Origin: an uncultured Dysgonomonas sp.
Lineage (GTDB): Bacteria; Bacteroidota; Bacteroidia; Bacteroidales; Dysgonomonadaceae
Direction: 5' to 3'
Length of the DNA: 8,712 nt
Assembly (NCBI GenBank): GCA_937875275.1
Contig: CALNCC010000060.1
Span: 1-8,712, forward strand
Shown here in pieces: positions 6,910 through 8,712 of the stretch. The number at the start of each line of letters is the position of its first letter. The first letter of the stretch is position 1. Under the pieces are notes generated by a model that was given only the letters and a program-made list of their open reading frames with translations, did no database searches and was not told the origin of the DNA. Position numbers and translations under genes: made by a program.

Positions 6910-7818
6910 ATGGATCAAGACGTACTTCCTAAGAAAAATAATGATAACTCCAAGATACTCAAGATAATTCTTGTTGTTCTTGCTTTGGTATTGATTGGGG
7001 CAGCTTATTATATCTTTCAGCAAAAAGGTAAAATGGACGAGATAGAGCAGGAGAGCTTGGTTGCTGAACAACAGCGTTTGCAAGACGAATATGAAGACCT
7101 GACAATGTCGTATGAGCGTGAGAAACTGAATATCAAGAATGATTCTCTGCTTCAACAATTCTCTAATGAGCAAGCCAAAGTGCAACGCCTACTCGAGGAA
7201 CTGAAAACGGTAAAGACTACTAACAGAAAGGAAATAAGTAGATTGAATGACGAATTGTCTTCGCTGCGCAAGATATTGAAATCATACATTGTGCAGATAG
7301 ACTCGCTGAATAAAGCGAACGAACGGCTGAAACAAGAGAATAAAGAAATAACAACAAAATATCAGAAGACCACGCAAACGCTGAACCAGATATCGCAAGA
7401 GAAAAAAGACCTGAGCGAGAAAGTTACACTTGCCGCTAAACTCGATGCGGTGGGTATTAGCATAACGCCAACCAATAATAAGGGTAAAGCGCAAAAGAAA
7501 ATAAAGAGTACGGAGCAATTGGTAGTGAACTTTACGATTGCCAAGAATATAACAGCACAACCCGGTGAACGTATTATTTATGTGAGAATAATGAAGCCCG
7601 ACGATGATGTTTTGGTCAAGAGTAGGGCTAATGTTTTCCCATACGAGAATACCGAGATCAATTATTCGATGAAAAAAGTTGTCGAATATGGAGGAGAAGA
7701 AGCCGGTGTAACTCTTTATTGGAATGTAGAGGAGTATCTCATACCGGGTACATATAGGGTCGATATCTTTGCCGATGGTAACCGTATTGGTTCTAAATCT
7801 TTCGATCTAAAAGACTAA
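6910..7818 (+). CDS. Membrane-anchored coiled-coil protein of unknown function
   Basis: A 302-residue protein I cannot name. After a short hydrophilic N-terminus (about 15 residues, including KK at 8-9) comes one strong transmembrane helix (about 16-37, 'ILKIILVVLALVLIGAAYY'). Next is a long highly charged helical region, about 42-178, rich in E, K, Q, N and L with heptad-like spacing, as in a coiled coil. A C-terminal domain (about 200-302) is beta-rich: 'LVVNFTIAKNITAQPGERII', 'YVRIMKPDDDVLV', 'GVTLYWNVEEYLIPGTYRVD', ending 'IGSKSFDLKD'. The positive N-terminus suggests N-in topology with the coiled coil and beta domain in the periplasm. Such proteins are often auto-annotated as 'SMC-like', but no ATPase motif is present, so that label would rest only on coiled-coil resemblance. 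The frame can be extended to a GTG at 6880, but that codon overlaps the predicted -7 box; ATG 6910 is preferred. The GNAT gene follows after 11 nt, so co-transcription is likely. Confidence 0.8.
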   Translation: MDQDVLPKKNNDNSKILKIILVVLALVLIGAAYYIFQQKGKMDEIEQESLVAEQQRLQDEYEDLTMSYEREKLNIKNDSLLQQFSNEQAKVQRLLEELKTVKTTNRKEISRLNDELSSLRKILKSYIVQIDSLNKANERLKQENKEITTKYQKTTQTLNQISQEKKDLSEKVTLAAKLDAVGISITPTNNKGKAQKKIKSTEQLVVNFTIAKNITAQPGERIIYVRIMKPDDDVLVKSRANVFPYENTEINYSMKKVVEYGGEEAGVTLYWNVEEYLIPGTYRVDIFADGNRIGSKSFDLKD

Positions 7819-7829
7819 CAAAAAAACAA

Positions 7830-8330
7830 ATGCAATTAATCGAAGCCACTGCGAAGCATATTCCCGTAATACAGTCTATCGCCGATGTGGCGTGGCCTCA
7901 TACATTCAGAGAATTGCTCTCACCCGAACAGATAAAGTACATGATGGATATGATGTACAGTACCGATGCGTTGTGCGAACAGATCAATCGCCTCAATCAT
8001 AATTATCTGATAGTGGAGGACGATGGAAAACACATTGCATACACTGCTTACGAGATTGGTTATGACAATCAACCTCAGACCAAAATTCACAAAATATATA
8101 TATTACCTACAGCTCAAAAGAAAGGAATAGGCAAGCTGTTGATAGAGGCAGTTGCCGAAAAAGCGAAGAAGGTAGGGCAGGATAGGGTATTGCTGAATGT
8201 GAATAAACACAATGCTAATGCAATCAGCTTTTATCAGCATGTAGGCTTCGAAATCATAAGATCTGAGGAAAATGAAATAGGAGATGGCTACATCATGGAC
8301 GACTACGTACTCTCTCTCCCAATTCGATAA
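7830..8330 (+). CDS. GNAT-family N-acetyltransferase (PaiA-like)
   Basis: A complete 166-residue cytoplasmic acetyltransferase expected to transfer acetyl from acetyl-CoA to an amine. The GNAT fold is clear: beta strand 'HKIYILPTAQKKGIGKLL' carries the acetyl-CoA pyrophosphate loop (Q96-K97-K98-G99-I100-G101, the Q/RxxGxG/A motif A), followed by 'VLLNVNKHNANAISFYQHVGF' (about 120-140) with the conserved N..A..FY...GF motif B, and a C-terminal 'GDGYIMDDYVL' strand. The N-terminal half ('IQSIADVAWPHTFRELLSPE') and the C-terminal motif order resemble PaiA-type polyamine acetyltransferases, but substrate cannot be fixed by reading. It starts 11 nt after the coiled-coil gene and ends just before a strong terminator, so it is the last gene of a two-gene unit. 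Whether the two proteins act together is unknown; shared transcription alone may explain their pairing. Confidence 0.9.
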   Translation: MQLIEATAKHIPVIQSIADVAWPHTFRELLSPEQIKYMMDMMYSTDALCEQINRLNHNYLIVEDDGKHIAYTAYEIGYDNQPQTKIHKIYILPTAQKKGIGKLLIEAVAEKAKKVGQDRVLLNVNKHNANAISFYQHVGFEIIRSEENEIGDGYIMDDYVLSLPIR

Positions 8331-8333
8331 ACG

Positions 8334-8367
8334 AAAAACGAGGATTCCAATGAAATCCTCGTTTTTT
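8334..8367. terminator. Bidirectional intrinsic terminator
   Basis: A perfect 13-bp inverted repeat (AAAAACGAGGATT at 8334-8346 and AATCCTCGTTTTT at 8354-8366) with a 7-nt loop, GC-containing core, and T-run on the plus strand mirrored by an A-run giving T's on the minus strand. It lies 3 nt after the GNAT stop and 23 nt past the stop of the slyD-like gene, so it can end transcription from both convergent units. Confidence 0.9.
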
Positions 8368-8389
8368 ATGTTGATTGTTCAGTTAGCTT

Positions 8390-8712
8390 TTAGCAGCTGC
8401 CACATCCGCAACCACATCCACCTTCTGAGCTGCATGATTCTTCTTCCGAATCACCACATCCGCATCCGCAACCACATCCACCGCTTGCCGGCATTGTCAA
8501 GGCAGCTATTTCTTCGGCAGAAGCATCTCTCACGGTCTCTACTTTTCCCGAGAAGAACAATGTTTCTCCTGCTAATGGGTGATTGAAGTCCATTGTGATT
8601 ACATCATTTTTAACTTCAACTACCGCACCATTGAGACGATTACCATTGGCATCCATCATTGGCACAACATTACCTTCGAATATAACTTCTTCATTTATTT
8701 TTCCGTCAACTT
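8390..8712 (-). CDS. slyD: SlyD-like FKBP-type peptidyl-prolyl isomerase, C-terminal part (5' end outside window)
   Basis: The 3' part of a minus-strand gene that runs off the right edge. The frame is open from 8711 down to the TAA at 8390-8392 (106 visible residues); a GTG at 8663-8665 is internal, because the frame continues upstream as 'VDGKINEEVIFEGNV', which fits the family. The visible part holds the end of the insert-in-flap region and the final FKBP strands, with the diagnostic 'MDFNHPLAGETLFFSGKVE' followed by 'VRDASAEEIAAL'. SlyD proteins are cytoplasmic prolyl isomerase/chaperones with a C-terminal metal-binding tail used in nickel handling in E. coli. Here the tail (last about 30 residues) is Gly/Cys-rich, with nine cysteines in CGCGCGC-type runs and no histidine, unlike the His-rich E. 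coli tail. It converges on the GNAT gene and shares the terminator between them. Confidence 0.88.
   Translation of the reverse strand, partial: VDGKINEEVIFEGNVVPMMDANGNRLNGAVVEVKNDVITMDFNHPLAGETLFFSGKVETVRDASAEEIAALTMPASGGCGCGCGCGDSEEESCSSEGGCGCGCGSC
8403..8482. repeat. Direct repeat encoding the Cys-Gly runs of the SlyD-like tail
   Basis: The 20-bp sequence CATCCGCAACCACATCCACC occurs at 8403-8422 and again, identical, at 8463-8482, exactly 60 bp apart and therefore in frame. On the minus strand each copy encodes a Gly-Gly-Cys-Gly-Cys-Gly run. The copies flank the acidic/serine spacer 'DSEEESCSSE'. Identity including third codon positions suggests duplication or slippage rather than only convergent codon use. 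Confidence 0.8.

Noticed and set aside
6844..7185. 113-codon minus-strand frame overlapping the coiled-coil gene
   Set aside because: It covers the promoter region and the start of a well-supported gene on the other strand, and its product shows no recognisable pattern.
6910..7818. Calling the coiled-coil protein a chromosome segregation (SMC) protein
   Set aside because: It has no Walker A, Walker B or ABC signature and has a transmembrane anchor; the likeness would be only the coiled coil.
8401..8485. Short repeats that could suggest a CRISPR-like or tandem non-coding array
   Set aside because: There are only two copies, and they lie in frame within the slyD-like coding sequence, explained by Cys-Gly coding.
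8284..8586. 100-codon plus-strand frame spanning the GNAT end, terminator and slyD tail
   Set aside because: It runs through a strong terminator and is antisense to the slyD coding region; the His/Arg-rich translation is a by-product of the Cys-Gly repeats.

Overview
The window looks like an ordinary chromosomal segment of a Bacteroidales bacterium. The malate dehydrogenase closely resembles the LDH-type enzyme of Bacteroides/Parabacteroides/Dysgonomonas. Candidate promoters carry the Bacteroidota -7 element TAnnTTTG, Shine-Dalgarno sequences are not evident, and intergenic DNA is AT-rich. The genus cannot be fixed from sequence reading alone; a Dysgonomonas-like organism is a guess.

Layout, left to right. 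(1) 1-280: 3' end of a TolC-type outer-membrane efflux gene, followed after 22 nt on the same strand by a complete RND efflux pump gene (303-3626). These look like the distal part of a tripartite efflux operon; a periplasmic adaptor gene is not in view and may lie to the left. (2) 3668-5473, minus strand: a secreted protein with an N-terminal beta-rich domain and a C-terminal erythromycin-esterase-family domain, convergent with the pump gene. It looks more AT-rich than its neighbours. (3) 5726-6667, minus strand: mdh (malate dehydrogenase) with a clear intrinsic terminator. (4) A 242-bp AT-rich intergenic region (6668-6909) between mdh and a divergent gene, holding a TAnnTTTG-type promoter for each side and a 12-bp palindrome. 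(5) 6910-8330, plus strand: a two-gene unit of a membrane-anchored coiled-coil protein of unknown function and a GNAT acetyltransferase, ended by a strong symmetrical terminator. (6) 8390-8712, minus strand: 3' part of a SlyD-like FKBP peptidyl-prolyl isomerase with a cysteine/glycine tail; its 5' end lies beyond the right edge.

The genes do not form one system. The efflux genes probably work together, the coiled-coil protein and the acetyltransferase are probably co-transcribed, and mdh and slyD are housekeeping genes. I found no CRISPR array, insertion sequence, tRNA, rRNA, phage gene or convincing new defence system. The points most worth a second look are the substituted proton-relay residues of the RND pump, the secreted two-domain esterase-like protein, the all-cysteine SlyD tail, and the conserved-looking but unassigned coiled-coil membrane protein.
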